From JBMOPD01 sp049323615 (GTDB lineage: Bacteria > Bacillota > Desulfotomaculia > Desulfotomaculales > Desulfocucumaceae), in assembly GCA_049323615.1 (NCBI GenBank), contig JBMOPD010000001.1:1-64000 (forward strand): a stretch of 64,000 bases of DNA. The letters are read 5' to 3'. Below, one piece after another: positions 34,262 to 42,850 of the stretch; the first letter of the stretch is position 1; each line of letters begins with the position of its first letter. The notes below the pieces were generated by a model. That model did no database searches. It was not told the DNA's origin and saw only the letters and a list, made by a program, of their open reading frames with translations. The translations under genes were made by a program, and so were the position numbers.

Positions 34262-34420
34262 TTAGTTTTTAAGCTCATCTGCTACTTTATTAACCTTGTT
34301 GTTGATGCCGTTTCCGAGGACTACGAAAGCGCCAATACAGACCACGGCCACCAGGGCGAGTATAAGCCCGTACTCGGCCATTCCCTGGCCGCTTTCTTCT
34401 TTCCACAACCTCTTCAACAT
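34262..34420 (-). CDS. flp: Flp-type pilin
   Basis: A 52-residue prepilin. The processing motif is SG-QGMAEY: cleavage after Gly leaves QGMAEYGLILALV, with Glu5 and Tyr6 as in all Flp pilins, then one hydrophobic helix and a short polar tail. The ATG at 34420 follows AAGGTGGTGAGAAAG; an in-frame start 42 bases earlier is unlikely. This is the main structural subunit for the adjacent Tad machine. Confidence 0.95.
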   Translation of the reverse strand: MLKRLWKEESGQGMAEYGLILALVAVVCIGAFVVLGNGINNKVNKVADELKN

Positions 34421-34553
34421 CTTTCTCACCACCTTGTAAGGGTTTTGCCTAAATTCTAGCATTAAAGGAAAACTATTGCGCCTTACTAAAGACTTAAATT
34501 TGGTTCAGCCTTAGGCCCAACTTTTTGGAGGACTTAAGTCCCGAAATAAAATA

Positions 34554-34573
34554 GGCCTTTTTTAATAAAGGCC
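34554..34573 (-). terminator. Terminator after the DegU-like gene
   Basis: GGCCTTT / AAAGGCC, 7-bp stem; on the minus strand it is followed by TATTTTATTT. It separates the two-component genes from flp. A perfect 12-bp palindrome, GGACTTAAGTCC (34530-34541), lies a little further on and could be a regulator site for flp. Confidence 0.6.
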
Positions 34574-34629
34574 AACATTGGTGATTAATATTACAATTCC
34601 CGATTCCCAAATTCCAATTCCCACTTCTT

Positions 34630-35289
34630 CTAAAGGTCAACAATTTTGTTTTTTATGGCATAAAGTGCCGCCTGGGTACGGTCTTCGACATTTAATTTCT
34701 GAAATATTCTATAGAGGTGGTTTTTCACAGTTTTTTCACTGATAAACAGCTTTTTGGCGATGGACCTGTTGGAGTCACCCCGCGCAACATGCTGCAGAAC
34801 TTCAATCTCCCTGGGGGTAAGCTGGTCGTCGTCAGACTGCCCGTAGGCCTGCTGCTTGGTGGACATCCTGTTTATTTCCTGGAAAACGCTGGCCATCAGC
34901 TTGGGTGGAATATACGATTCTCCCCTGGCCACGCCCTTTATGGTTTCCACCAGCTGCCCGGGACTTACGTCCTTGAGCAGGTATGCCGACGCGCCGGCCC
35001 GTATAAACTCGAAAAGGTACTCTTCCTGGTCGTGAATGGTCAGGGCGATAACCCCCACCCCGGGTTTTTCTCTCTTAATCATGCGGCAGGCTTCGATGCC
35101 GTCCATAACAGGCATGTTAACGTCCAGGAGGGCAATGTCAAAATCCTTTTCCAGGGCTATATTCACGGCCTGCTGGCCGTCGCCGGCCTCACCGGCAATT
35201 TCAATGTCGTCCTCCAGGGAAAGTATTTTAATTATGCCTTCCCGCACCAGAACATGGTCGTCTGCAATTAGCACTCTGATCGGGGACAT
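34630..35289 (-). CDS. DegU/NarL-family response regulator
   Basis: The 219 residues have a receiver with VLIADDH, the Asp in LLDVNMPVMDG and the Lys in LLKDVSP, then a LuxR-type helix-turn-helix (LTPREIEVLQHVARGDSNRSIAKKL...TVKNHLYRI). The ATG at 35289 follows GGAGGTGAAAAGG. Its cognate kinase gene is 31 bp upstream, and the pilin gene follows, so control of the Tad locus is a reasonable inference. Confidence 0.93.
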   Translation of the reverse strand: MSPIRVLIADDHVLVREGIIKILSLEDDIEIAGEAGDGQQAVNIALEKDFDIALLDVNMPVMDGIEACRMIKREKPGVGVIALTIHDQEEYLFEFIRAGASAYLLKDVSPGQLVETIKGVARGESYIPPKLMASVFQEINRMSTKQQAYGQSDDDQLTPREIEVLQHVARGDSNRSIAKKLFISEKTVKNHLYRIFQKLNVEDRTQAALYAIKNKIVDL

Positions 35290-35320
35290 CCTTTTCACCT
35301 CCTAATATACATTGTCCCGG

Positions 35321-36472
35321 CTAGTCCTCAATGGGTACAGAAACACTGATTAACGTTCCCTGCCCGGGAGCGGTGTTGATGCTTATTTCTCCCTTCAGTA
35401 TCTGTGTTCTTTCCCGCATACTGAGCAGTCCGAAGCCTTCCCTGTTGCCCCCGTTAATAACTTTGTTGAGGTTGAATCCGATCCCGTCATCCTTTATGGA
35501 CAGGTTTATCTTATTAGGCAGAATTTCAACTTTTATCATTACCTGGTTGGCCCGGGCATGCTTCCGGATATTGCTCAGGCATTCCTGAAGCACCCTGAAC
35601 AGGGCCACCTCCACTGCCATGGGAAACCGCCGGGGATTACCGAGTACCACCAGGTCAACGGGCAGTCCGTACTGTGTTTTAAAATCCTCTATATAGCGCT
35701 TCACTGCGGGAACCAGTCCCAGGTCGTCCAGGACCATGGGCCGCAGGTCGAAAATAATTTTTCTCACGTCCTGCAGGCTCTGCCGCACCATGTCCTGGAG
35801 GGCGCACAGTTCATCCCTGACCCTGGTATGGTCTATATCAATCAACTTTAAGCAGAATTCGGCCCGCATCACGATGTTGGCCAGAAGCTGGGCCGGGCCG
35901 TCGTGAATATCCCTGGCCACCCGGCGGCGCTCTTCTTCCTGGGCCTTGATTATGCTTATACCCAGCTGCTGTATCTGCTGCATCTCTCCTATTTTCTGGG
36001 ACAGGTCCTTCAAGTCCCCGGCCAGGTAATTGGTTACCACCGACAGGTGGGAAGCCAGATTTTCCGCCCTGTTCAGCATGTTTTCCAGCCTGCGCAGGCT
36101 TTGCTCCATGCTGTCTCTCTTGTACCGCAGCAGGCTTTCCTTTCCTTTCAGCCTGGCCAGTTGGATCTGTTTGTTCTGGGCGTCTTCATAGGCCTTTTTG
36201 ATATCATTTTCGGTAAATCTGTTAAAATTTTTACTGACTTCGGCCAGCCTGCGGCGGGCTTTTTTATCCTCCCTGGAAAGGACATCCACCTCGGCTACGA
36301 TTGCAGCCACCTCTTTGCGGGTCTCTTCCAGTTCATTTTTTAACCGCACAAATTCTATGCGGATGTTTTCCGCGATGTCGAAGACCTGCCTCTTTCCGTT
36401 TTCAATGGCGGAAAGGGTCTCCTGAATTATGCTGTCAAGGGTGGCCGGGTCACTGAACATGTTTTTTTTCAC
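35321..36472 (-). CDS. DegS-like sensor histidine kinase
   Basis: A cytoplasmic kinase of 383 residues with no transmembrane segment. The DegS-type coiled-coil N-terminus (about 1-180) precedes the HisKA_3 box EEERRRVARDIHDGPAQLLAN and the HATPase domain (ECLSNIRKHA, DDGIGFN, GFGLLSMRERTQIL). The start shown is GTG. It is divergent from hflX; a palindrome, TTTCTGCAGAAA (36503-36514), lies between them. Confidence 0.93.
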   Translation of the reverse strand: MKKNMFSDPATLDSIIQETLSAIENGKRQVFDIAENIRIEFVRLKNELEETRKEVAAIVAEVDVLSREDKKARRRLAEVSKNFNRFTENDIKKAYEDAQNKQIQLARLKGKESLLRYKRDSMEQSLRRLENMLNRAENLASHLSVVTNYLAGDLKDLSQKIGEMQQIQQLGISIIKAQEEERRRVARDIHDGPAQLLANIVMRAEFCLKLIDIDHTRVRDELCALQDMVRQSLQDVRKIIFDLRPMVLDDLGLVPAVKRYIEDFKTQYGLPVDLVVLGNPRRFPMAVEVALFRVLQECLSNIRKHARANQVMIKVEILPNKINLSIKDDGIGFNLNKVINGGNREGFGLLSMRERTQILKGEISINTAPGQGTLISVSVPIED

Positions 36473-36698
36473 CGCACATTATATTCCCAGAGTAAAGATA
36501 GTTTTCTGCAGAAACATGTCATTTCCTGCCAGAATAAACATATTCTTTATATTATTTTGTGGTTTTGGTGATGACAAGCCGGCTTTGCGCAAATCTCCCG
36601 CTATGTATATACTTGTAATATCAGCATTTAGGGGGTTGAGACCCGTTTGCCCGGAAATTTTTGGGAAAATCGGAGTGAGGGCGGGGGCGGGGGAATTT

Positions 36699-37961
36699 AT
36701 GCAGAAAAATGATATCGGCGGTATAACTGAAAAGGCTGTGCTGGTGGGTATTGAGCTGCCGGGAGATGACATTAATGCGGTGGAAGAGTCCATGAATGAA
36801 CTGGCCAGGCTTGCGGATACCGCCGGCGCCGGGGTAGTGGGCCGCCTGGTACAGAAAAAATCCAGACCTGACGTCTCCACCTTTCTGGGGAGGGGCAAGG
36901 CCCTGGAGGCGGCCCGCTTGTGCGAGGAGACCGGAGCAGACCTGGTTATCTGCGACCGGGAGCTGTCGCCGGCCCAGGCCAGGAACCTTGAGGAGATTAC
37001 CGGAGTTAGGGTAATTGACCGGTCCCACCTGATTTTGGATATTTTCGCCTGCCGGGCAAAAACCCGGGAAGGTAAGCTTCAGGTGGAACTGGCCCAGCTG
37101 AACTACCTGCTGCCCAGGCTTACCGGCAAGGGCGCCGGGCTTTCCAGGCTGGGAGGCGGCATAGGCACCAGGGGTCCCGGCGAGACCAAGCTGGAAGTGG
37201 ACCGCAGGAGAATAAGGAAGCGCATTGCCGACCTTAAACTGGAGATCGAGGAGGTCAGGAGGCACCGGGAAATACTGCGCCAGGGCAGGAGGGAGGTGCC
37301 GGTGCCCCAGGTTTCCATTGTCGGGTATACAAATGCGGGCAAGTCAACACTGTTGAACAAACTTACCAGCGCCGGCGTCCTGGTGGAGGATAAGCTGTTT
37401 GCCACCCTGGACCCCACCACCCGGAGGGTGGTGCTGCCCAACAATGAAATTGTCCTCCTGACCGATACCGTTGGTTTTATTAACAACCTTCCGCACCACC
37501 TGGTGGCGGCGTTCCGGGCAACCCTGGAAGAAGTGGTGGAATCCGGTGTCCTCCTGCACGTAATAGATATATCCCACCCGGGCGCCCGTCAGCAGGCCGA
37601 AACGGTAATGAAGGTATTATCTTCCCTGGGGGCCGGACACAAGCCCACCATACCGGTGTTCAACAAGATTGACCTGGTAAGGGGTGACCATTTGCCGCCG
37701 CTGGACTGCGGTGAGGCCCCGGTACGTATTTCGGCCCTGTCTGGGTATGGCCTGGATGAACTGCTGGCCAGGATTGCCCTGGCGGTTGCCCGCAGAAGGC
37801 TGCGGAAAAAGTTTTTCCTGCCTTTTTCCAGGTCCGGTCTTGTTTCACTCCTGTTTGAGAAGGGCCGGGTGATAAGCCAGAGCCACGGCCCGGATGGAGT
37901 TGAGGTGGAGGTTGAGCTGGAGGAAGTGTGGGCCTCGCGGATAGAGGCAATGCTAAGTTAA
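36699..37961 (+). CDS. hflX: GTPase HflX
   Basis: HflX is a ribosome-splitting GTPase that rescues stalled or heat-damaged ribosomes. The 420 residues have an N-terminal HflX domain (LVQKKSRPDVSTFLGRGK, LSPAQARNLEE), the signature GIGTRGPGETKLE, and a GTPase domain with GYTNAGKST, DTVGFI and NKIDL. I chose the ATG at 36699 behind GGCGGGGGCGGGGGAA. The same frame is open 270 bases further up, but that stretch crosses the divergent promoter region and is not conserved-looking. Confidence 0.95.
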   Translation: MQKNDIGGITEKAVLVGIELPGDDINAVEESMNELARLADTAGAGVVGRLVQKKSRPDVSTFLGRGKALEAARLCEETGADLVICDRELSPAQARNLEEITGVRVIDRSHLILDIFACRAKTREGKLQVELAQLNYLLPRLTGKGAGLSRLGGGIGTRGPGETKLEVDRRRIRKRIADLKLEIEEVRRHREILRQGRREVPVPQVSIVGYTNAGKSTLLNKLTSAGVLVEDKLFATLDPTTRRVVLPNNEIVLLTDTVGFINNLPHHLVAAFRATLEEVVESGVLLHVIDISHPGARQQAETVMKVLSSLGAGHKPTIPVFNKIDLVRGDHLPPLDCGEAPVRISALSGYGLDELLARIALAVARRRLRKKFFLPFSRSGLVSLLFEKGRVISQSHGPDGVEVEVELEEVWASRIEAMLS

Positions 37962-39344
37962 TTAATCACTACTGTAATTAAAAATCACAAATTGTTCGTC
38001 TTCATATACTGGTTTAAAATGCTCATTGTTTTTTAAAACCATAAAAATAGAGGTTTTTTTATTAATTAATAAATTTTTTAATTTATGTTCATTTATAAAG
38101 TCCATGTAATCCGCTTCCAGGGAATAGAATTGACAGTAATCAACAAAAAGATTTGTTTTATTGTAGACAGGAGAAAATATATCGGCTCTTCCGTCTATAA
38201 AGGTATTAATACCATTAAATATCAGAAATCCTCCTTCATTATACATATTGCCTATTCTCTCCATATTATTTTCCTTAATAAAAGCAATGGCTTTTTCGGG
38301 ATAATCATCATATTTTATCTGCAACCCTTTTTCTTTTAAACCGGCCAGGCACAGATACAGCAAAAAAAAGTATAAAACTATAGCAGTAACAAAAATGGCG
38401 TTTTTAAATAATCTGTTATCTGTTTTCAATTTAGCCTGGCTGAATCTTTCCGAAATGTATGGAGAAAGTATCGGAAAAACCAGGATGAATATAAAAACCA
38501 CATGCCTGCTGGCCATGAAACTCTGAACGACCAGCAATAAAGACAAAGCAGCGTCTTCTATTCTCAGCCTTTTATTAAACACAGAAATCAGGAGGATAAT
38601 ATAACAGAAAAGGTAGTATATACTGTCAAGGCCAAGTTGCGTTGGATTCCATTCCGAAATATATTTGTTGAAATCAATATTTTTTTGCACTAAAAATGGA
38701 TAAGTAACCATTTCCCAACCGTAGGGATTTATCATTGCCGCCAGCAGTGAAAGCGGGATTAATAAGGGTTTTTCTTTCCAGGCGTAATATATCGTAACCA
38801 GGATATACATCGGGTAAAAACCGCCGTGCAGGTTGGTTCCAATTACAACTACCGGGATGGCCCAAAACCACTTCTTTTTTTCAAGAACTATGGCCAGAAT
38901 TATTAAAAGACAGTAGGATAACACCTGCGGCCTCGGGCAGATGTATGCGGCCAGGCCACAAATACCTATAAAGGCAATGACCAGGCTTAAGACATTATTC
39001 CTACACCTTAACAGTGTAAACCTGTAAATAAGGAAAAACAGAAAGCCCGCCAGCAGGGAAGCGCTGCCTACAACTGCCTGTACGCCGCCAACCCTGTATA
39101 TGGAGTAAATGAGCAGGTCAGAAAGCCACTCGTGATTGATCCACCTGAGATTGTTTTCAATCCCGTACCATGAAAAGATATCCCTGGTGGGAACCTGTTT
39201 GCTTGAAAATATAAACTCTCCCGTTTTGATGTGCCAGAAAGTATCGTTGTCGATGTGTTTTAACTGAATGCTGTGAATAAATATAATGCTGAAGAAAATT
39301 CCAAAGACCAGCAAAAAAAGGGTGTACTTTTTGTCTATGCTCAT
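37962..39344 (-). CDS. Multi-pass membrane protein, GT-C glycosyltransferase-like
   Basis: The 460 residues have about ten transmembrane helices, with an N-terminal signature HIDNDTFWHIKTGEFIF and NHEWLSD, and a C-terminal soluble part with FINGRADIF-like and DYMDFINE segments. The acidic motif after the first helix resembles GT-C glycosyltransferases that use polyprenyl-phosphate sugars, but I cannot identify a family. It overlaps the methyltransferase gene by 4 bp. Low GC and AT-rich codons contrast with hflX beside it and suggest transfer. Confidence 0.7.
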   Translation of the reverse strand: MSIDKKYTLFLLVFGIFFSIIFIHSIQLKHIDNDTFWHIKTGEFIFSSKQVPTRDIFSWYGIENNLRWINHEWLSDLLIYSIYRVGGVQAVVGSASLLAGFLFFLIYRFTLLRCRNNVLSLVIAFIGICGLAAYICPRPQVLSYCLLIILAIVLEKKKWFWAIPVVVIGTNLHGGFYPMYILVTIYYAWKEKPLLIPLSLLAAMINPYGWEMVTYPFLVQKNIDFNKYISEWNPTQLGLDSIYYLFCYIILLISVFNKRLRIEDAALSLLLVVQSFMASRHVVFIFILVFPILSPYISERFSQAKLKTDNRLFKNAIFVTAIVLYFFLLYLCLAGLKEKGLQIKYDDYPEKAIAFIKENNMERIGNMYNEGGFLIFNGINTFIDGRADIFSPVYNKTNLFVDYCQFYSLEADYMDFINEHKLKNLLINKKTSIFMVLKNNEHFKPVYEDEQFVIFNYSSD

Positions 39345-40099
39345 ACTGTCGTTTCCTTCCTACCACAGGCTATGATTGAAACTCCCACCGGCAACGCACA
39401 ATTTTTTTTAATAAAATGCTTCTCACTTGAAAAAATTACTGCCAGTGCTTTATTTAAACAAAAATTCGGCATACTTAAATCACTGTTATCTTTATTTATT
39501 TTTAATTTGTATTTTAGCGTTCTTATTAATAGAATGATGGGAAATAACCACATATTAAAGTAGCTTGAGTATATTATATCTAGATTTGAGCCTTTTAGCT
39601 TTGCCACCAAATGTGACAAGGTGTATCTACGAAAGTGATGATGCAACCGATCATGATTACTCCAAAGAAAAGAATGGGCCGGAACTGTTATTAAAAAATA
39701 TCCATTTGGTTTGAGAAACCTAACTAAATACTGAACTGCTTCTCTATCATCGTTAATATGCTCCAAAACATCAAGCATGACTATTAAATCAAAACTGTTT
39801 TCTTCAAACGGCAGTGGCTCAGGAATTTTTCCGGTATATATTTGGCCTAACCCAAGTTTTTTTGCCAGTTCAACTGCATCCGCATCCGCTTCCAGGCCAA
39901 AAACGCACCCAAATTGAGAAAGCAGGAAAAGGTTTCCTCCTGTACCACATCCAACATCAAGAATTTTTGCACCCGGGTCCAGTTTTATAAAACTTCTGAT
40001 GGCGGCATCGATAATATTACGCCGCCCAACAAACCACCAATGGTTATTTTCTATTTCAGCCATTAACCGGTATATCTTGTCTTCCATCAACTTCACCAA
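39341..40099 (-). CDS. SAM-dependent class I methyltransferase
   Basis: The 252 residues carry motif I ILDVGCGTGGN near residue 45, then FGLEADADAVE and DLIVMLDVLEHI, typical of small-molecule or glycan methyltransferases. It overlaps the genes on both sides (7 bp with the glycosyltransferase gene, 4 bp with the membrane-protein gene), so the three are one operon. The substrate is probably a lipid-linked sugar or surface glycan; this is inferred. Confidence 0.85.
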   Translation of the reverse strand: MVKLMEDKIYRLMAEIENNHWWFVGRRNIIDAAIRSFIKLDPGAKILDVGCGTGGNLFLLSQFGCVFGLEADADAVELAKKLGLGQIYTGKIPEPLPFEENSFDLIVMLDVLEHINDDREAVQYLVRFLKPNGYFLITVPAHSFLWSNHDRLHHHFRRYTLSHLVAKLKGSNLDIIYSSYFNMWLFPIILLIRTLKYKLKINKDNSDLSMPNFCLNKALAVIFSSEKHFIKKNCALPVGVSIIACGRKETTV

Positions 40100-41121
40100 T
40101 TAACTAAATTTTTATTTTGCTTCTTTTTATGACCAAAACCAAAGCTGTCACGAACAAAATAAAGAGGCCTTCTTTTCGTTTCGTTATAGATACGGCCAAT
40201 ATATTCGCCAATAATACCAATAGTTAAAAGCTGTACTCCACCTAAAAACAATATTACCACCATTAAGGAAGGGTATCCGGGTACAGGGTTGCTATAAAGC
40301 AATGTTAGTATTATTAAATAAACACCATAAATAAAAGAAAAAGCGGCAACTAAAAAACCAAAATAGGTGGCAAACTGCAAAGGCATATAACTAAATGAAG
40401 TTATGCCTTCCAGGGCAAAGTTCCATAATTTCCAATAATTCCATTTACTTCTCCCGGCAAATCTTGGCTCCCTGTAATAAGGAAGGCTTGTCTGGCGAAA
40501 ACCTACCCAGCTAAAAAGCCCCTTCATAAAGCGGTGCTGCTCACGCAGCTGTTTAAGGGCATCCACCACTTTCCTGTCCATAATGCGAAAATCCCCGGTG
40601 TCTTTCGGTATATCAAACCTGGTAAGCTTTCCAATTATTCTGTAAAAAATATGTGCTGTCCATTGCTTGAACCATGATTCTCCCTCACGTTTTATGCGGG
40701 TAGCATAGACCACATCATATCCTTCACGCCACTTTGCCACAAGTTCGGGAATAAGTTCCGGGGGGTCTTGCAAATCAGCATCAATAGGAATTACCGCATC
40801 TCCGGAAGAAGACTCAATACCCGCAGTCATGGCGATTTCCTTGCCAAAATTACGTGAAAGATCAACGATCTTGATCCGTTTATCCTTTTCCCGTAACGCC
40901 AATAAAAGATCCAAAGTATTGTCCTTACTGCCATCATTTATACAAACTATTTCAAAAGGTTCTCCCATATCTTCTAAAACCTTTACAGCACGGCTGTAAA
41001 ATACGTCAATATTTTCGGCTTCATTATACATCGGAACTACAACCGATAAAACAATATTACTGTAATGGTGATCTTTTTGTATTACTAAAACTCTATGATT
41101 AACAGTACATTTTTTATTCAT
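40093..41121 (-). CDS. DPM/GtrB-like family 2 glycosyltransferase
   Basis: The 342 residues have a GT-A catalytic domain with VVVPMYNEAENI, INDGSKDNT, DLSRNFGKE and the DxD-like DADLQDPP, followed by two C-terminal transmembrane helices. It resembles enzymes that load glucose or mannose onto undecaprenyl phosphate (GtrB, ArnC, DPM1). It is the first gene of the AT-rich trio. The loaded sugar would be used by the membrane protein encoded third. Confidence 0.9.
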   Translation of the reverse strand: MNKKCTVNHRVLVIQKDHHYSNIVLSVVVPMYNEAENIDVFYSRAVKVLEDMGEPFEIVCINDGSKDNTLDLLLALREKDKRIKIVDLSRNFGKEIAMTAGIESSSGDAVIPIDADLQDPPELIPELVAKWREGYDVVYATRIKREGESWFKQWTAHIFYRIIGKLTRFDIPKDTGDFRIMDRKVVDALKQLREQHRFMKGLFSWVGFRQTSLPYYREPRFAGRSKWNYWKLWNFALEGITSFSYMPLQFATYFGFLVAAFSFIYGVYLIILTLLYSNPVPGYPSLMVVILFLGGVQLLTIGIIGEYIGRIYNETKRRPLYFVRDSFGFGHKKKQNKNLVNW

Positions 41122-41343
41122 CAGTGTTCACCCTTCCCGGTAAATCCAGCTGATTTGCATATACCTGCTCTTTTCATAATGTCCTACGTAAAATTATTGT
41201 GTTTTAGCCCAACGTTACAACTTTATTTTATAAAACTAATATTAATAACTACTATAGGAAAAAAGTCCTGGATTATGACGACAAAAGTTATATTTTCGGT
41301 ATTCCCTCTGATTGCTTACAGCTAACCGCTGGGAACAATCAGG
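41122..41343. other. AT-rich leader region without a gene
   Basis: An AT-rich stretch upstream of the glycosyltransferase operon. It presumably holds that operon's promoter on the minus strand, but I cannot point to a convincing -35/-10 pair. GC content rises sharply at about 41330, marking the right edge of the AT-rich island. Confidence 0.4.
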
Positions 41344-41586
41344 TTTATGGGAAGCACCCCCTTTGGGGGCAACGCCCAGGGCGGGAGCATGCAGGGCTTT
41401 TCGCCGGGGTGGTGGCGGATCGGTTTCCAAAAAGAAAATTGATCATATCCCATCGGCAGCCTTTTCAGCGGAACCGTCACCAGGTACCTGGGGGCGCCGG
41501 CGGGCTTCCTGATCAGCGGCTGTGCAGGGCTGCTTGTGATTCTGGTGGTGCTGTGGCGGACCGGAAAACTGAAAATCAGGGATTAA
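41344..41586 (+). pseudogene. Remnant of an MFS transporter gene
   Basis: Three MFS-like fragments lie in different frames within 240 bp: FMGSTPFGG (41344-41370), GLFAGVVADRFPKRKL, which matches the motif A loop (41394-41441), and an uninterrupted C-terminal piece from 41443 to the TAA at 41584 that starts SYPIGSLFSGTVTRYLG and ends with a transmembrane helix and RTGKLKIRD. Internal deletion plus frameshifts explain this best. No complete gene is present. Confidence 0.55.
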
Positions 41587-42725
41587 AAAACATTCTTTTC
41601 CCCGTCAGTATAAAGGCGGGCCGGGGAAAGGGGGGCAGTGTCCAGGAGGTCGCACTTCCCTTCGGCAATCAGCCGGGAGGCAATAAGGCCTATGGCCGGG
41701 GCATGCATGAACCCGTTTCCGGCAAATCCCCCGGCGATGAAAAACCCCTTGAGGGCGGGATGTTCCCCCAGTATGCCCAGGTAATCAGGGGTCAGCGACC
41801 TTATGCCCACGAAGGCCCTGACCAGTTTGCCGTCCTGGAGCAGGGGGATGCGGCGGACGGCTGATTCGATGAACCCGTCCAGCAGGGACCAGTTTACCGC
41901 GGTATCCATACCGGGGTATGAATCCCTGTCGGTGCCGCCCAGGATCATGGTTCCGTTTTTTTCGGTGTGCAGGTAAAAACCGGTGTCCATGTCCACCACC
42001 AGCGGGGCGTCACCGGGGATACCCGCCAGCGGGGAACATACGTATACCTGCCTCCTGTAAGGCCGGGCGGGAATTTCTATACCCGCCGTTTTGCCCATTT
42101 CCGGCAGGTGGGGACCGGCGGCGTTTACCACTACCGGGCAGGAGATTCTTCCGGCCGGGGTAATCACGCCCTTTATGCTGTCGCCGGTCAAGTCCAGGCC
42201 GGTAACTTCTTCCCGGAAGAATACCTCCACTCCCCGTTTGCGGGCCTGCTGGAAGTACCCCATGGTCACCCCGTAGGGATCGGCATAGGCGTCCAGCGGG
42301 CAAAACGTGCCGCCAATCAGGTCTGCGCAATTTATAAACGGATATCTTGAGGCCAATTCTTCCCTGGTCAAAAACTCCGCCGGTATGTTAAAATTTTTCA
42401 GGAGGGCCTGGTTTTCCCGAAACCGCGCACACTTGCCGGGGTTTGCCGAAACGAAAAGGTACCCTCTCTGCCTGAAGTATATGGGATAGCCCATATTGGT
42501 TTCAAACTGCTTAAAATAGGGCAGGCTAATTTTGGTCAGGGCCACATTGACGGGATTTGAAAACTGGTGTCTGATACCTCCGGTGCAGTATGCAGTAGAC
42601 CCCATGCAGGGGAATTTTTCCTTTTCAATAACGGCAATTTTCAGGTTGCCGTGCAGTGAGAGGTGGTAGGCTATGCTGAGACCGATTACTCCCGCCCCCA
42701 CGATCACCACGTCAAAAGTTCTCAA
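41583..42725 (-). CDS. FAD-dependent oxidoreductase (DAO family)
   Basis: The 380 residues begin with a Rossmann FAD motif, DVVIVGAGVIGLSIAYHL. The length and the C-terminal GGFAGNGFMHAPAIG resemble sarcosine oxidase beta or D-amino-acid/glycine oxidases. Mid-protein, VVNAAGPH and LGGTDRD are usual for the family. I start at TTG 42725, seven bases after GGAGGTG; an in-frame ATG 33 bases earlier precedes that ribosome site. The substrate is not predictable from the sequence. The gene end overlaps the MFS remnant by 4 bp. Confidence 0.85.
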   Translation of the reverse strand: MRTFDVVIVGAGVIGLSIAYHLSLHGNLKIAVIEKEKFPCMGSTAYCTGGIRHQFSNPVNVALTKISLPYFKQFETNMGYPIYFRQRGYLFVSANPGKCARFRENQALLKNFNIPAEFLTREELASRYPFINCADLIGGTFCPLDAYADPYGVTMGYFQQARKRGVEVFFREEVTGLDLTGDSIKGVITPAGRISCPVVVNAAGPHLPEMGKTAGIEIPARPYRRQVYVCSPLAGIPGDAPLVVDMDTGFYLHTEKNGTMILGGTDRDSYPGMDTAVNWSLLDGFIESAVRRIPLLQDGKLVRAFVGIRSLTPDYLGILGEHPALKGFFIAGGFAGNGFMHAPAIGLIASRLIAEGKCDLLDTAPLSPARLYTDGEKNVF

Positions 42726-42850
42726 TTTCCCCACCTCCTGTATAATTACGTGATTCACTGCGCAAGCCGCATTTTCCTTCCTGAAAGGGTTTTGTCGCTT
42801 TTACGGCGAATATATGAATATTTTGGAAGATATTTGCCGGAGGATAAACA

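Noticed and set aside
36429..36698. N-terminal extension of HflX by 90 residues
   Set aside because: It crosses the divergent degS/hflX control region, overlaps degS coding sequence and looks non-conserved; a strong ribosome site exists at the ATG 36699.
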